Of a DNA stretch of 46,241 nucleotides, positions 36,091 to 45,916 are shown piece after piece. The translations under genes and the position numbers were made by a program. Position 1 is the first letter of the stretch. The number at the start of each line of letters is the position of its first letter. Source of the DNA: Ferriphaselus sp. R-1. GTDB taxonomy: Bacteria > Pseudomonadota > Gammaproteobacteria > Burkholderiales > Gallionellaceae. The notes below the pieces were generated by a model. That model had not been told where the DNA came from and made no database searches. It saw nothing but the letters and a program-made list of their open reading frames with translations. The stretch covers positions 1-46,241 of the forward strand of contig NZ_JQKP01000017.1 in NCBI RefSeq assembly GCF_000746095.1, in the 5' to 3' direction.

Positions 36091-37089
36091 ATGAAAAAAA
36101 TACAGTTGATCGTTGCTGATTTGCTTCCGCCGCCGGACTGGGCGGGCGAGTTGTTGGCTGGCTTGGCGTTGCCCGCGCTGGAGGCTTTGCTGGCTCGGGG
36201 TGCGCGGGCGGATGGTACATCGACAACTCTGGAGGCGGCCTTGTGTCGCGCGTACGGCGTGTCGGGCGGTGAGCCGGTGGCGGCGGTCACGGCACAGGCG
36301 GATGGTTTGTCGCAGGACGGCTATTGGCTGCGCGCCGATCCGGTGCATTTTTTGTTGCAGCGCGACAAGATCGTGGCGCTGCCCACCGGCGGCTTGGCGT
36401 CCGGCGAGGCGGCAGCCCTGGTCGCCAGCCTGAATCAGCATTTCAGCGCGGATGGCTTGACGTTCCACGCGCCGCATCCGCAGCGCTGGTATCTGCGGCT
36501 GGAGGCGGTCCCCGGCCTCGTCACCACGCCCTTGTCGCAAGTGTACGGGCGCGACATCCGCCATCTGCTGCCGCACGGGGAGGACACGTTGCGCTGGCAT
36601 AGGCTGACGAACGAGATTCAGATGTTGTTGCATCAACATCCCGTCAACGAGGCGCTGGAAGCGCGCGGTCTGCGGGCGGTCAACGGTGTCTGGCTGTGGG
36701 GCGGCGGCGTGGCCGGGGTGGCGTTGTCACAGTCGTTCCAGTCGGTATGCACCGACGATGCGTTGGCTGGACAGTTCGCCCAGCTTGCCGGACTGACCGA
36801 CCACGCTTGGCCGGAACGCTGGCAGCCCGTCGAGGGCGCACAACTGTTGGTGTACGGCGGTTTGGGCGAGGCGCTGCAGGCGGGTGACTGGCAGGCCTGG
36901 CGTGCGCGGATACAGTCCCTGGAGCGGGGTTACGCGCAACCGTTGCTGGCGGCGCTGCGGCGCGGCGAGTTGGCGCGGCTGGAGATTAAGGTGCTGGGCA
37001 GTGGCGGCACGGCCAGTTCACACACGCTGACACCCGCTGCGGCGTGGAAGCTCTGGCGGCGTGGCGGTTTGGGGCGGACCGTGCGCTGA
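36091..37089 (+). CDS. AlkP/cofactor-independent PGM-superfamily-like protein ('RpfE-type')
   Basis: 332 residues, starting MKKIQLIVADLLPPPDWAGE. The pattern DGYWLRADPVHFLLQRDKIVAL, WLWGGGVAGVALSQSF and a C-terminal YGRDIRHLLPHGED-type region identify the betaproteobacterial family often annotated as phosphoglycerate mutase or regulatory protein RpfE. The metal-binding residues of true phosphoglycerate mutases are not evident, so enzyme activity is uncertain. In related genomes it lies near lolCD and recJ; recJ is not seen here. ATG 36091 is preferred over an open extension to 36016. Confidence 0.8.
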   Translation: MKKIQLIVADLLPPPDWAGELLAGLALPALEALLARGARADGTSTTLEAALCRAYGVSGGEPVAAVTAQADGLSQDGYWLRADPVHFLLQRDKIVALPTGGLASGEAAALVASLNQHFSADGLTFHAPHPQRWYLRLEAVPGLVTTPLSQVYGRDIRHLLPHGEDTLRWHRLTNEIQMLLHQHPVNEALEARGLRAVNGVWLWGGGVAGVALSQSFQSVCTDDALAGQFAQLAGLTDHAWPERWQPVEGAQLLVYGGLGEALQAGDWQAWRARIQSLERGYAQPLLAALRRGELARLEIKVLGSGGTASSHTLTPAAAWKLWRRGGLGRTVR

Positions 37090-37096
37090 GGTACGA

Positions 37097-37492
37097 CTAG
37101 CTGCGGCTGGCGATGAATGCAGCGGTGATGAAATCCATCGTGTTGACGTGATTGACGAACCAGTCGCCGATCTCTTTTTCCAGCCAGTGCTTGAGTGCTG
37201 CGGTATCTCGCTCCCTCGCCCATGACTCGACCTGTGCGGCCATGCTGGCCAGTACGCGGTCATGTTCGCCCTTGTGCATGGGGTAGGGCGGGAACTGTGC
37301 GGCGAGCATGCGCCCCTCTTCTTCGGCAAAATGATGGCGCGTGTGTTCCTGCAGGTCGCCCAGCAGCACGTCCAGCGCATCGGTGTCTGTGGGGGCTCGT
37401 GCCAGTAACCCGAGCAGTTTGTCGCGCAGGGAGACGAATTCCTGATGGTCGCGATTCATGAATTCCAGGGCGACCTGTGGGTAGTCGAGCAT
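37097..37492 (-). CDS. Bacteriohaemerythrin
   Basis: A 131-residue single-domain haemerythrin, an O2-binding di-iron protein. The iron ligands are visible: NRDHQEF, HTRHHFAEEE, HKGEHDRV and HVNTMD. ATG 37492 (MLDYPQVALEF) has AGGAAAA upstream; a 59-codon extension has no support. Such proteins store, carry or sense oxygen, which would suit a microaerophile. It is divergent from the CheZ-like gene with 133 bases between. Confidence 0.93.
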   Translation of the reverse strand: MLDYPQVALEFMNRDHQEFVSLRDKLLGLLARAPTDTDALDVLLGDLQEHTRHHFAEEEGRMLAAQFPPYPMHKGEHDRVLASMAAQVESWARERDTAALKHWLEKEIGDWFVNHVNTMDFITAAFIASRS

Positions 37493-37625
37493 GGTCTTTT
37501 CCTGTTGTATGCGGCTACGGATGCGGTCGATTTTACGCAGAAATCGAGGCCTGTTCCCGGTTTTGTAGCCTTTCTTCGGTGATATGATGCACGCAACTTG
37601 GTCGAATCGAGAATTGGGAGGACGT
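37493..37625. promoter_or_regulatory. Divergent intergenic region, haemerythrin / CheZ-like gene
   Basis: 133 bases. On the + strand TATGAT at about 37580 with TTTTGT 16 bases upstream is a possible promoter for the CheZ-like gene; GGGAGGA at 37615-37622 is its ribosome-binding site. No repeat or operator stands out. Confidence 0.35.
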
Positions 37626-38189
37626 ATGGACAACATCAGGGCGGGTTCGCGGGCACGCAATCCTGACATGGACTGGAGTCAGGTGCGTGAGACGGTGCTG
37701 ATGCTGGAATTGGCGATGGTACAGATCGATACTGCTCTCAAGGACAGTCGCTCCTCGTTCGAGGTATTGTCCACGGCCTTTACGGCGATGGCGAACTTCC
37801 TCAGCGCGCAGCAGGAGACGTTGAGCACCTTGCCGACCACCGAAGAAGGCGAGGCGATGAAGGCTGGAGTGCTGGAAACGGGATCCCATGTGATGAGCAT
37901 GATGAACGACGCGATCGTCTCCTTCCAGTTCTATGACCGCATGGGGCAGCGGCTGGATCATGTCTGCGGCAGTCTCCATTCACTGAGCCAGCTCGTCTCC
38001 GACAGCAGCCGACTTTATTCGCCGGAAGAGTGGCATCGCCTGCAGGAACAGATACGTTCCAAATACACCACCCCCGAGGAGCGCGAGATGTTCGATGCGG
38101 TCATGGGAGGGGTGCCTGTGGAGGAAGCCATGGGGCACTATGTGTCCAGTTTGCAGGAGAAATCGGGTGGGGATGTCGAGTTGTTCTGA
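37626..38189 (+). CDS. CheZ-like chemotaxis phosphatase candidate (DxxxQ)
   Basis: 187 residues, predicted almost all helical. The segment AIVSFQFYDRMGQRLDHV contains D104-R-M-G-Q108, which has the spacing of the CheZ catalytic pair (Asp143 and Gln147 in DLTGQ of E. coli CheZ), here in the middle of a long helix as in CheZ. The C-terminus GGDVELF could be the counterpart of the CheZ tail that docks on CheY; CheD in the same window ends in EVELF. ATG 37626 follows GGGAGGA; an upstream frame to 37584 is not needed. I do not know a characterised member; similarity to CheZ is by motif and length only. It sits 21 bases before sdhB. Confidence 0.6.
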   Translation: MDNIRAGSRARNPDMDWSQVRETVLMLELAMVQIDTALKDSRSSFEVLSTAFTAMANFLSAQQETLSTLPTTEEGEAMKAGVLETGSHVMSMMNDAIVSFQFYDRMGQRLDHVCGSLHSLSQLVSDSSRLYSPEEWHRLQEQIRSKYTTPEEREMFDAVMGGVPVEEAMGHYVSSLQEKSGGDVELF

Positions 38190-38210
38190 GTCCGGCTGGG
38201 CGTGCCGATC

Positions 38211-38906
38211 ATGAAGTTCCGTATCTATCGCTACAACCCGGAGACCGATGGCCGCCCGGCGATGCGTGACTATGAACTCGATCTCGAATCCGGTGACAGG
38301 ATGCTGCTGGATGCGCTGATGTTGCTCAAAGAGCAGGACGACAGTCTGGGGTTCCGCAAATCCTGCCGCGAAGGCGTGTGCGGCTCGGATGCCATCAACA
38401 TCAACGGGCGTAACGGGCTGGCTTGCATCACGCCGCTGTCCAGCCTGAAGCAGCCGATAGAACTGCGTCCGCTGCCCGGCCTGCCGGTCATTCGCGACTT
38501 GATCGTGGACATGACGCAGTTCTTCAAGCAGTACCACTCGATCAAGCCCTACCTCGTCAACAATGATCCGCCGCCGGAGACCGAGCGGCTGCAATCGCCG
38601 GCGGCGCGTGCCGAGCTGGATGGCTTGTACGAGTGCATCCTGTGCGCCTGCTGTTCGACTTCCTGCCCGTCCTTCTGGTGGAACCCGGACAAGTTCGTCG
38701 GCCCGGCGGGGCTGTTGCAGGCCTACCGTTTCATCGCCGACACGCGCGACCAAGCCACCGCCGAGCGGCTGGACTATCTCGAAGATCCGTACCGATTGTT
38801 CCGTTGCCACACCATCATGAGCTGTGTCGAAGTTTGTCCCAAAGGCCTGAACCCGACCGAAGCCATCGGCAAGATCAAGGACCTGATGGTCAAGAGGATG
38901 GTGTGA
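38211..38906 (+). CDS. sdhB: SdhB succinate dehydrogenase iron-sulfur subunit
   Basis: The electron-transfer subunit of complex II. The 231-residue protein has the [2Fe-2S] site CREGVCGSDAININGRNGLAC and the [4Fe-4S]/[3Fe-4S] sites CILCACCSTSCPSFWW and CHTIMSCVEVCPKGLNP. ATG 38211 is preferred; a GTG nine bases upstream is in frame. sdhC, sdhD and sdhA, which normally come directly before, are missing; a CheZ-like gene is there instead. Sequence is intact, so it should work if the other subunits are encoded elsewhere. It overlaps sdhE by four bases (GTGA). Confidence 0.96.
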   Translation: MKFRIYRYNPETDGRPAMRDYELDLESGDRMLLDALMLLKEQDDSLGFRKSCREGVCGSDAININGRNGLACITPLSSLKQPIELRPLPGLPVIRDLIVDMTQFFKQYHSIKPYLVNNDPPPETERLQSPAARAELDGLYECILCACCSTSCPSFWWNPDKFVGPAGLLQAYRFIADTRDQATAERLDYLEDPYRLFRCHTIMSCVEVCPKGLNPTEAIGKIKDLMVKRMV

Positions 38907-39142
38907 GCTGCGAGGCCTGCAACGACCGCTTGCTGTGGCGCTGCCGCCGTGGGCTGCTGGAGTTGGACATCGTGCTGGAGCATTTCGTGGTGCGACATTT
39001 CGATGGGCTGGATGCCGGGCGGCAGGCGCAATTCGTGCAACTGCTGGAGCTGCCGGATAACGAGCTTTGGGATTTGATTACAGGTAAAATCGCGGCCAAG
39101 GACGAGATTCGTCCGCTGTTGGATTTGCTCATGGCAGCTTGA
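38903..39142 (+). CDS. sdhE: SdhE FAD assembly factor
   Basis: 79 residues. Promotes covalent flavin attachment to SdhA. The RGxxE-type motif is WRCRRGLLELDIVLEHFV, followed by LLELPDNELWDLITGK, both diagnostic of SdhE/YgfY. GTG start overlapping the sdhB stop. Its presence supports that this sdhB belongs to a true succinate dehydrogenase. Confidence 0.93.
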   Translation: MSCEACNDRLLWRCRRGLLELDIVLEHFVVRHFDGLDAGRQAQFVQLLELPDNELWDLITGKIAAKDEIRPLLDLLMAA

Positions 39143-39167
39143 AGCTGCGTCTCACTGGAAGTAGATT

Positions 39168-40454
39168 ATGGAAAAAAAGCGTGTTGCGACGTTGACGCTG
39201 GATGATGGTCGGGTCATCGAACTGCCGATCCTTGAGGGCACGCTGGGGCCCGATGTGCTGGACATCCGCAACCTGGCCAAGGCCGGGCTGTTCACCTTCG
39301 ACCCAGGTTTCATGGCGACGGCCAGTTGCGAATCTCAGATCACCTTCATCGATGGCGAGGCCGGCCTGCTGTACTACCGGGGCTATCCCATCGAGCAGCT
39401 GGCGGAGCATTCCGACTTCCTTGAAGTCTGCTATCTGCTGCTGAACGGCGAATTGCCGGGGGCCGCGCAGAAGGTCGAGTTCAACAGCAAGGTCCGCCAG
39501 CACACCATGGTGCATGACCAGCTGGCGCGCTTCTTCAGCGGCTTCCGCCGCGATGCCCATCCGATGGCGGTGATGGTGGGCGTGGTCGGGGCGCTGTCGG
39601 CGTTCTATCACGACTCGCTGGACATCAACAATCCCGAGCACCGCGAGATCTCGGCGCTGCGCCTGATCTCCAAAGTGCCGACCATCGCGGCGATGGCCTA
39701 CAAGTACAACATCGGTGAACCATTCATGTATCCGAAGAACAAGTTCGGCTACGTCGAGAACTTCATGCACATGATGTTCGCCACGCCTTGTGAGGACTAC
39801 GTACCGAACCCGGTGCTGGTGCGGGCGCTGGAACGTATCTTCATCCTGCATGCCGACCACGAGCAGAACGCCTCTACTTCCACCGTGCGGCTGGCCGGAT
39901 CGAGCGGAGCCAGCCCGTTCGCCTGCGTGTCGTCCGGCATCGCGGCCTTGTGGGGCCCGGCGCACGGCGGTGCCAACGAGGCGGTGCTGAAGATGCTGGA
40001 AGAGATCGGCGACATCTCGCGTGTCGAGGAGTTCATGAAGGGCGTGAAGGAGAAGCGCTACCGCCTGATGGGCTTCGGCCACCGCGTCTATCGCAACATG
40101 GACCCGCGCGCCAACGTGATGCGCGAGACCTGCTACGAGGTGCTGAACGAGCTGAACCTGGGCGACGACCCGATGTTCAGGATGGCGCTGGAGCTGGAAC
40201 AGATCGCCCTGCGCGACCCGTATTTCATCGAGCGCAGGCTGTACCCGAACGTGGACTTCTATTCCGGCATCGTGCTGCGCGCCTTGGGTGTCCCGACCAA
40301 TATGTTCACGGTGATCTTTGCACTGGCCCGTACCATAGGCTGGATCTCGCAATGGAACGAAATGATTTCTGACGCCGACCGTCGCATTGGCCGTCCGCGC
40401 CAGCTGTATCAGGGCGCGGTGCAGCGCGATTTCGTGCCGGTAACGGAGCGCTAG
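39168..40454 (+). CDS. gltA: Citrate synthase
   Basis: 428 residues, the hexameric type of Gram-negative bacteria. Catalytic residues lie in [49 protein letters not shown] and the aspartate region [11 protein letters not shown]. The N-terminal domain ([24 protein letters not shown]) is complete. It stands 25 bases after sdhE and 14 before sucA, in the usual betaproteobacterial order. Confidence 0.97.
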   Translation: MEKKRVATLTLDDGRVIELPILEGTLGPDVLDIRNLAKAGLFTFDPGFMATASCESQITFIDGEAGLLYYRGYPIEQLAEHSDFLEVCYLLLNGELPGAAQKVEFNSKVRQHTMVHDQLARFFSGFRRDAHPMAVMVGVVGALSAFYHDSLDINNPEHREISALRLISKVPTIAAMAYKYNIGEPFMYPKNKFGYVENFMHMMFATPCEDYVPNPVLVRALERIFILHADHEQNASTSTVRLAGSSGASPFACVSSGIAALWGPAHGGANEAVLKMLEEIGDISRVEEFMKGVKEKRYRLMGFGHRVYRNMDPRANVMRETCYEVLNELNLGDDPMFRMALELEQIALRDPYFIERRLYPNVDFYSGIVLRALGVPTNMFTVIFALARTIGWISQWNEMISDADRRIGRPRQLYQGAVQRDFVPVTER

Positions 40455-40468
40455 GAAAGGCCCGCGAC

Positions 40469-43342
40469 ATGGGCGAACGCAGCTACCTTCAGACCATGCA
40501 GGACAGCTCGCGGCTGTTCGGTGCCAACGCGAGCTTCATCGAGGCCTTGTACGAGGACTACCTGCGCGACCCGGCAAGTGTGGAACCCGCCTGGCGCAGC
40601 TATTTCGACGCGCTGCAGCGCACGCCGGGTGCGGACCACGAGGTGGCACACACGCCGGTGCAGCGCAGCTTCGCCGCACTGCCGCCTGCGGGCGGCAAAC
40701 CTGCCGTCACTCAGGATGCCGAGTTCGCACGCAAGCAAGTCTATGTGCTGCAACTCATCAATGCCTACCGTTTCCTCGGCATCCGCCGCGCCGACCTTGA
40801 TCCGCTGGCCCGTCATGCCAAACCCGAGGTGCCTGAGTTGGAGCCGGGCTATTACGGGCTGACCGACGACGATCTGGAGGCGACTTTCGAGACAGGTTCG
40901 CTGGTCGGCGCGCAGCGCATGACCCTGCGCGAGATCGTGCGCCTGCTGCATCAGACCTACTGCGGCAGCATAGGCGCGGAATACATGTACATCTCGGACA
41001 TGGCGCAGAAACGCTGGATCCAGCAGCGCATCGAGAGCGTGCGCGGCCAGCCCGGCTACACCGCAACGCAGCGGCGCGGCATCCTCGAACGGCTGACTGC
41101 CGCCGAGACGCTGGAGCGTTACCTGCACACCAAATACGTCGGCCAGAAGCGTTTCTCGCTGGAAGGGGGCGACACCCTGATCCCGTTGCTGTCCCACCTG
41201 CTGCAGCGCGCGGGCGGTGCCGGGGTGAAGGAGGCGGTCATCGGCATGGCCCATCGCGGGCGGCTCAATGTGCTGGTCAACATCATCGGCAAACGTCCGT
41301 CCACCCTGTTCGCCGAGTTTGAGGGCAAGCACAACGACACGCTCACGTCCGGTGACGTGAAATACCATCAGGGCTTCTCGTCCGACATCGCCACGCCGGG
41401 CGGCGCGATGCACGTTACCCTGGCGTTCAATCCCTCGCATCTGGAGATCGTCGATCCGGTGGTGGAAGGCTCGGTGCGTGCCCGCCAGCACCGGCGCAAC
41501 GACCATGACGGAGCCCAGGTGCTGCCCATCCTGCTGCACGGCGATGCCGCCTTTGCCGGACAGGGTGTGGTGATGGAGACGCTCAACCTGTCGCAGACGC
41601 GCGGCTACGGCACCGGCGGCACGGTGCATGTCATCATCAACAACCAGATCGGCTTCACCACCTCGGACGCGCGCGACACGCGCTCCTCGACCTATTGCAC
41701 CGACGTGGCCAAGATGGTCGAAGCGCCCATCTTCCACGTCAATGCCGACGATCCCGAGGCCGTGCTGCTGGTCACCGAGATCGCGCTGGATTTCCGCCTG
41801 ACCTTCCACAAGGACGTGGTCATCGACATGGTGTGTTTCCGCAAGCTGGGGCACAACGAGCAGGACGAGCCGCTGGTCACCCAGCCCTTCATGTATCGCT
41901 ACATCAACCAGCATCCCGGCACTCGCGCCTTGTACGCGCAGCGGCTGACGGCGGCGGGCGTGATCGCGCCGGAGGTGCCGGACGCGATGATCGCCGACTA
42001 CCGCAAACTGCTGGAGAGCGGCGACAAGCCAGTGCCGCTGGCCGAGAGCGATTTCCGCGAGCAGCACGCGACCCGCTGGCGCGACTTCAAGCAGGATGAC
42101 GTGCGCTGGGATCAGCCGGTGCCGACAGCGGTGCCGTTAGGCACGCTGCATCACTACGCGGCGCGGCTGGTCAATCTGCCGCCCGGCTTCAAACTTCACT
42201 CGCGTGTCGAGAAAATCATCGCCGACCGTTCCGCCATGGGGCGCGGCGAGCTGGCGCTGGACTGGGGCATGGCCGAGAACCTGGCTTATGCCAGCCTGGT
42301 CGACCAGGGTTATGCCGTGCGCCTGTCCGGGCAGGATTGCCGACGCGGTACCTTCTTCCACCGCCATGCCGCGTTGCACGACCAGAATCGCACGGAATGG
42401 CGGCTGGGCGCGCATGTGCCGTTGCAGCACATCCGGCCCGGACAGGCCGATTTCGTGGCGATCGATTCCATCCTGTCGGAAGAGGCGGTGCTCGGCTTCG
42501 AGTACGGCTACGCCACCGCTGACCCGGATTCGCTGGTGCTGTGGGAGGCGCAATTCGGCGACTTCGCCAACGGCGCGCAGGTGGTGATCGACCAGTTCAT
42601 CGCTTCCGGCGAGGCCAAGTGGGGCAGGCTGTGCGGCCTGACCATGTTGCTGCCGCACGGTTACGAAGGGCAGGGCGCGGAGCATTCCTCGGGCCGCATC
42701 GAGCGCTATCTGCAACTGTGCGCGGAATACAACATCCAGGTCGTAGTGCCGTCGTCGCCCGCGCAGATGTTCCACCTGTTGCGCCGCCAGATGTTGCGCC
42801 CCTATCGCCGCCCACTGATCGTGTTCACGCCCAAGAGCCTGCTGCGCAGCAAGGATGCCGCCTCGCCCTTGAGCGAACTGGCTGAGGGCCGCTTCCAGCC
42901 GGTGATCGGCGAAGTGGATGCGCTTGATGCTACCCACGTGCGCCGCGTCATCGCTTGCAGCGGCAAGCTGTATTACGAGCTGCTCAAGGCACGCCGCGAA
43001 CGCGGCATCACCGACATGGCCATCGTCCGCATCGAGCAGTTGTATCCCTTCCCGCACCAGGACTTCGCCACCCAGATCGCCGCCTACCCGAACGCGACCG
43101 AACTGCTCTGGGCGCAGGAAGAGCCGGGCAATCAGGGTGCCTGGCACCGCATCCAGCATTATCTGGCGCGCCACATGCGTCCCGGCATGCAATTGGGCTA
43201 CGCGCTGCGCGCCTCGTCCGCCGCGCCTGCCGCCGGTTATCTGGCTCTGCACAACGAACAACAGAAAGCAGTGATCGAGGCCGCCTTCCGCGCTGACATC
43301 ACTCAGCGCAACAACCCCGGAGCGAAACGCCATGCAAGTTGA
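40469..43342 (+). CDS. sucA: SucA 2-oxoglutarate dehydrogenase E1 component
   Basis: 957 residues, thiamine-diphosphate dependent. The N-terminal E1o helix ([26 protein letters not shown]) contains the segment that binds E2. [12 protein letters not shown], the substrate-binding [14 protein letters not shown], the ThDP motif [20 protein letters not shown] and [21 protein letters not shown] are present. The stop overlaps sucB by 11 bases. Length is normal for the family. Confidence 0.97.
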   Translation: MGERSYLQTMQDSSRLFGANASFIEALYEDYLRDPASVEPAWRSYFDALQRTPGADHEVAHTPVQRSFAALPPAGGKPAVTQDAEFARKQVYVLQLINAYRFLGIRRADLDPLARHAKPEVPELEPGYYGLTDDDLEATFETGSLVGAQRMTLREIVRLLHQTYCGSIGAEYMYISDMAQKRWIQQRIESVRGQPGYTATQRRGILERLTAAETLERYLHTKYVGQKRFSLEGGDTLIPLLSHLLQRAGGAGVKEAVIGMAHRGRLNVLVNIIGKRPSTLFAEFEGKHNDTLTSGDVKYHQGFSSDIATPGGAMHVTLAFNPSHLEIVDPVVEGSVRARQHRRNDHDGAQVLPILLHGDAAFAGQGVVMETLNLSQTRGYGTGGTVHVIINNQIGFTTSDARDTRSSTYCTDVAKMVEAPIFHVNADDPEAVLLVTEIALDFRLTFHKDVVIDMVCFRKLGHNEQDEPLVTQPFMYRYINQHPGTRALYAQRLTAAGVIAPEVPDAMIADYRKLLESGDKPVPLAESDFREQHATRWRDFKQDDVRWDQPVPTAVPLGTLHHYAARLVNLPPGFKLHSRVEKIIADRSAMGRGELALDWGMAENLAYASLVDQGYAVRLSGQDCRRGTFFHRHAALHDQNRTEWRLGAHVPLQHIRPGQADFVAIDSILSEEAVLGFEYGYATADPDSLVLWEAQFGDFANGAQVVIDQFIASGEAKWGRLCGLTMLLPHGYEGQGAEHSSGRIERYLQLCAEYNIQVVVPSSPAQMFHLLRRQMLRPYRRPLIVFTPKSLLRSKDAASPLSELAEGRFQPVIGEVDALDATHVRRVIACSGKLYYELLKARRERGITDMAIVRIEQLYPFPHQDFATQIAAYPNATELLWAQEEPGNQGAWHRIQHYLARHMRPGMQLGYALRASSAAPAAGYLALHNEQQKAVIEAAFRADITQRNNPGAKRHAS

Positions 43343-44477
43343 GATCAAAGTCCCGCAATTGTCCGAATCCGTCTCCGAAGCCACGCTGCTGTCCTGGCAC
43401 AAACAGGTCGGCGAAACGGCGGCGGAGGGCGAGAACCTGATCGATGTCGAGACCGACAAGGTGGTGCTGGAGTTGCCAGCGGTGCAGTCCGGCGTGCTGG
43501 TGCAGATACTGAAACAGGCGGGCGAACTGGTGGTGAGCGGCGAAGTGATCGGCCTGCTGGATACCACAGCGCAGGCGACCGCCGCGCCCCAAGCCGGGAC
43601 GGCGGCAGAGCCTGTCTTGTCGCCCTCGCCGCGCAAGCTGGCGCACGAGGCCGGGGTGGATGTCGCCAACGTCACCGGCAGCGGTCGCGGCGGGCGCATC
43701 ACCCGGGAAGACGTGCAGGCGGTGATCGAGCAGAAAGCCGCCCCGGTCGCGCCGGTCCCGCAAGCGGCAGTCGGTGGCCGCATCGAGCAGCGCGTACCGA
43801 TGACCCGCATCCGCCAGCGCATCGCCGAGCGCTTGCTGCAATCGCAAGCCAACGCCGCCATCCTGACCACCTTCAACGAGGTCAACATGCAGCCGGTGAT
43901 CGACCTGCGCAACCGTTACAAGGACGCGTTCGAGAAGAAGCACGGCATCAAGCTCGGCTTCACCTCGTTCTTCGTCAAGGCGGCGGTGCTGGCGCTGCAG
44001 AAGTTTCCTGTCGTCAACGCCTCGGTGGATGGCACGGACATCGTCTACCACGGCTATTACGACATCGGCGTGGCCATCGGCAGCGAGCGCGGCCTGGTGG
44101 TGCCCATCATCCGTGATGCGGACAAACTCTCCTACGCCGATATAGAGAAGCAGGTGGCCGACTTCGGCGCGCGCGCCAAGGAGGGCAAGCTGACGCTGGA
44201 AGAGCTCTCCGGCGGCACGTTCTCCATCTCCAACGGCGGCGTGTTCGGCTCCATGCTCTCCACCCCCATCATCAACCCACCGCAAAGCGCCATCCTCGGC
44301 ATCCACGCGACGAAAGACCGCCCAGTAGCCGAGAACGGCCAGGTCGTCATCCGCCCGATGAACTACCTCGCCGTGTCCTACGACCACCGCATCATCGATG
44401 GACGCGAAGCGGTGCAGTTTCTGGGCACGATCAAGGAAGCGCTGGAGTTCCCGGGACGGGCGTTGCTGGATTTGTGA
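43332..44477 (+). CDS. sucB: SucB dihydrolipoyl succinyltransferase (2-oxoglutarate dehydrogenase E2)
   Basis: 381 residues: a lipoyl domain with the lysine in [13 protein letters not shown], a peripheral subunit-binding domain ([32 protein letters not shown]), and the catalytic domain ending in [16 protein letters not shown] with the active-site histidine. The usual next gene, lpd (E3), is missing; a secreted FGE-like gene follows after 25 bases. The stretch 44170-44314 is repeated at the right end of the window. Confidence 0.97.
   Translation: MQVEIKVPQLSESVSEATLLSWHKQVGETAAEGENLIDVETDKVVLELPAVQSGVLVQILKQAGELVVSGEVIGLLDTTAQATAAPQAGTAAEPVLSPSPRKLAHEAGVDVANVTGSGRGGRITREDVQAVIEQKAAPVAPVPQAAVGGRIEQRVPMTRIRQRIAERLLQSQANAAILTTFNEVNMQPVIDLRNRYKDAFEKKHGIKLGFTSFFVKAAVLALQKFPVVNASVDGTDIVYHGYYDIGVAIGSERGLVVPIIRDADKLSYADIEKQVADFGARAKEGKLTLEELSGGTFSISNGGVFGSMLSTPIINPPQSAILGIHATKDRPVAENGQVVIRPMNYLAVSYDHRIIDGREAVQFLGTIKEALEFPGRALLDL
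44170..44314 (+). repeat. Direct repeat, first copy, inside sucB
   Basis: 145 bases of the sucB catalytic domain that recur at 46097-46241, offset 1927 bases, with one mismatch (G at 44219, A at 46146; a silent Thr codon change). The second copy runs to the window edge, so the full length is not visible. Confidence 0.95.
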
Positions 44478-44502
44478 CTTGTTTTCTTCAGGGGATGCTT
44501 CC

Positions 44503-45270
44503 ATGAGACTGTTCACCCTCTTGTTGGCGGCGCTGCTGCCTGCCATCCTTGCCGCGCCCGTGTGTGCGGAGGGGCTCAAAGCCGGGGAGATCTGGCGCGA
44601 GCCGAACACCGGCATCGAGTTCGTGTACATCCCGGCAGGCTGTTTCGACATGGGGCTGGATGACACGGCGGAGAAGGACGAGCTGCCGGTACACAAGGTC
44701 TGTGTCAAGGCGTTCATGCTGAGCCGATACGAGATCACCCAGGACCAATACCGCAAAGTGACCACGCTCAAGCCCAGCGAATTTATCGGGGGGAGCAACC
44801 CGGTCGAACAGGTGAGCTGGGACGATGCGCAGCTGTTCGTGCGCGAGATGAACCGCGTCAGCGGCCAGCGTTTCAACCTGCCCAGCGAGTCTCAATGGGA
44901 ATACGCCTGCCGGGCGGGCGGCCAGCACAGCACCTACTGCGGGCAGGGATTCCTGGCGCAACTGGCCTGGGGCGTAGGCAATGCCGATTACCATCCCCAT
45001 CCGGTGGGAAAGAAGAAGGCCAATGCCTGGAACCTGTACGACATGAGCGGCAACGTGCGCGAGTGGGTCGAGGATTGCTACGGCGACAGCTACAGCGGTG
45101 CTCCCGCAGACGGCTCGCCGGTACAGCGTGCCGATTGCCCACTGCGCGTACAGCGCGGCGGAGCCTGGATAGATGGCCCCCAGGCGGCCCGCGCGGCCAA
45201 CCGCAGCGGTGTCGCCCCTACACAACGCAATGGCCTGGCTGGTTTTCGATTGCTTCGAGCCCTTCCGTGA
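44503..45270 (+). CDS. Secreted formylglycine-generating-enzyme (SUMF1)-fold protein
   Basis: 255 residues with a signal peptide (cleavage near VCAEG, residue ~23), so periplasmic or outer. The FGE-sulfatase fold is shown by FVYIPAGCFDMGLDD, DELPVHKVCVKAFMLSRYEITQDQYR, VSWDDAQLFVREMN, FNLPSESQWEYACRAGG, ANAWNLYDMSGNVREWVEDCYG and RVQRGGAWIDG. No sulfatase gene is nearby. Most bacterial proteins of this fold do not make formylglycine and serve as structural or sensory domains; that is likely here. An additional 35-codon open frame upstream lies inside sucB and is ignored. Confidence 0.9.
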   Translation: MRLFTLLLAALLPAILAAPVCAEGLKAGEIWREPNTGIEFVYIPAGCFDMGLDDTAEKDELPVHKVCVKAFMLSRYEITQDQYRKVTTLKPSEFIGGSNPVEQVSWDDAQLFVREMNRVSGQRFNLPSESQWEYACRAGGQHSTYCGQGFLAQLAWGVGNADYHPHPVGKKKANAWNLYDMSGNVREWVEDCYGDSYSGAPADGSPVQRADCPLRVQRGGAWIDGPQAARAANRSGVAPTQRNGLAGFRLLRALP

Positions 45271-45322
45271 GGCGGGGCTGCAGAGTGCGGTTTCTGGAGA
45301 AGGTGGCGCTTGATCGGGTGGA

Positions 45323-45351
45323 CCTCTGGGAGCATTGACGCTGCCCAGAGG
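45323..45351. terminator. Hairpin between the convergent FGE-like and small secreted protein genes
   Basis: Perfect eight-base stem CCTCTGGG/CCCAGAGG, with further AGC/GCT pairing inside. It lies in the 106-base gap between two convergent genes. No T run, so efficiency is uncertain. Confidence 0.45.
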
Positions 45352-45376
45352 GATGGTGGGTCAGGCAGGTGTCTGT

Positions 45377-45835
45377 TTACTTTTGGGCACCATCGTCAGT
45401 CTTCGGAGCATCCCCGCTCTCGTTGGGATTGTATTCGGCACCGGCCACTTCAAACGGATCTTTGGGTGTGCATTTGTTCACATGGAACATGCCAAATACG
45501 CTGACCTGTGTAAAGAAAATCACCTTGCCCTGCCCCTTGTAAAAATACTCGGTACGTCCTTTGTCCGGCCCCATATAGAACGGGATATGTTGTTTGCCGG
45601 TACAAAAAGATCGTTCGGAGGTGGGCTTGCCAAGAATCTCGACAGCCTCAGAGAATTTCATGCCGCGTTTCAGTTTTGCGAAGGGGTGGTCGGCAGGAGG
45701 ATTGCCCCGGATGGCCAGAGTGGGGTCATCCTCTGACTTTTCAGTTTTATCCGCATCTGCCAGTGCCGTGGTGCAAGGGAGTGTCAGGCATAAGCCAAGC
45801 AGAGCGGCGAATCGAAAATGTCGAAAATTCTGCAT
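45377..45835 (-). CDS. Small secreted protein with a BamE/SmpA-like segment, unrecognised
   Basis: 152 residues. A signal peptide (LLGLCLTLPCTTALADA) precedes a charged linker, then HPFAKLKRGMKFSEAVEILGKPTSE, which resembles the helix pair and GxP turn of BamE/SmpA-type domains, and strand-like IPFYMGPDKGRTEYFYKGQGKVIFF. Two cysteines (in SFCTGK and NKCTPK) could pair. AAGGAGG lies seven bases before ATG 45835. No clear family; an envelope role is likely from the signal peptide. Confidence 0.75.
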   Translation of the reverse strand: MQNFRHFRFAALLGLCLTLPCTTALADADKTEKSEDDPTLAIRGNPPADHPFAKLKRGMKFSEAVEILGKPTSERSFCTGKQHIPFYMGPDKGRTEYFYKGQGKVIFFTQVSVFGMFHVNKCTPKDPFEVAGAEYNPNESGDAPKTDDGAQK

Positions 45836-45916
45836 GTTGCATTCCTCCTTGGTTAGGTTTCGGTGCGAAAGTCTATCATGCTGTACTGGGGGCAGGCACA
45901 AGCATTATCCCCATGG

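Noticed and set aside
38211-38906. Fumarate reductase iron-sulfur subunit
   Set aside because: sdhE and gltA follow directly and the sequence has the SdhB pattern; no frd genes are near.
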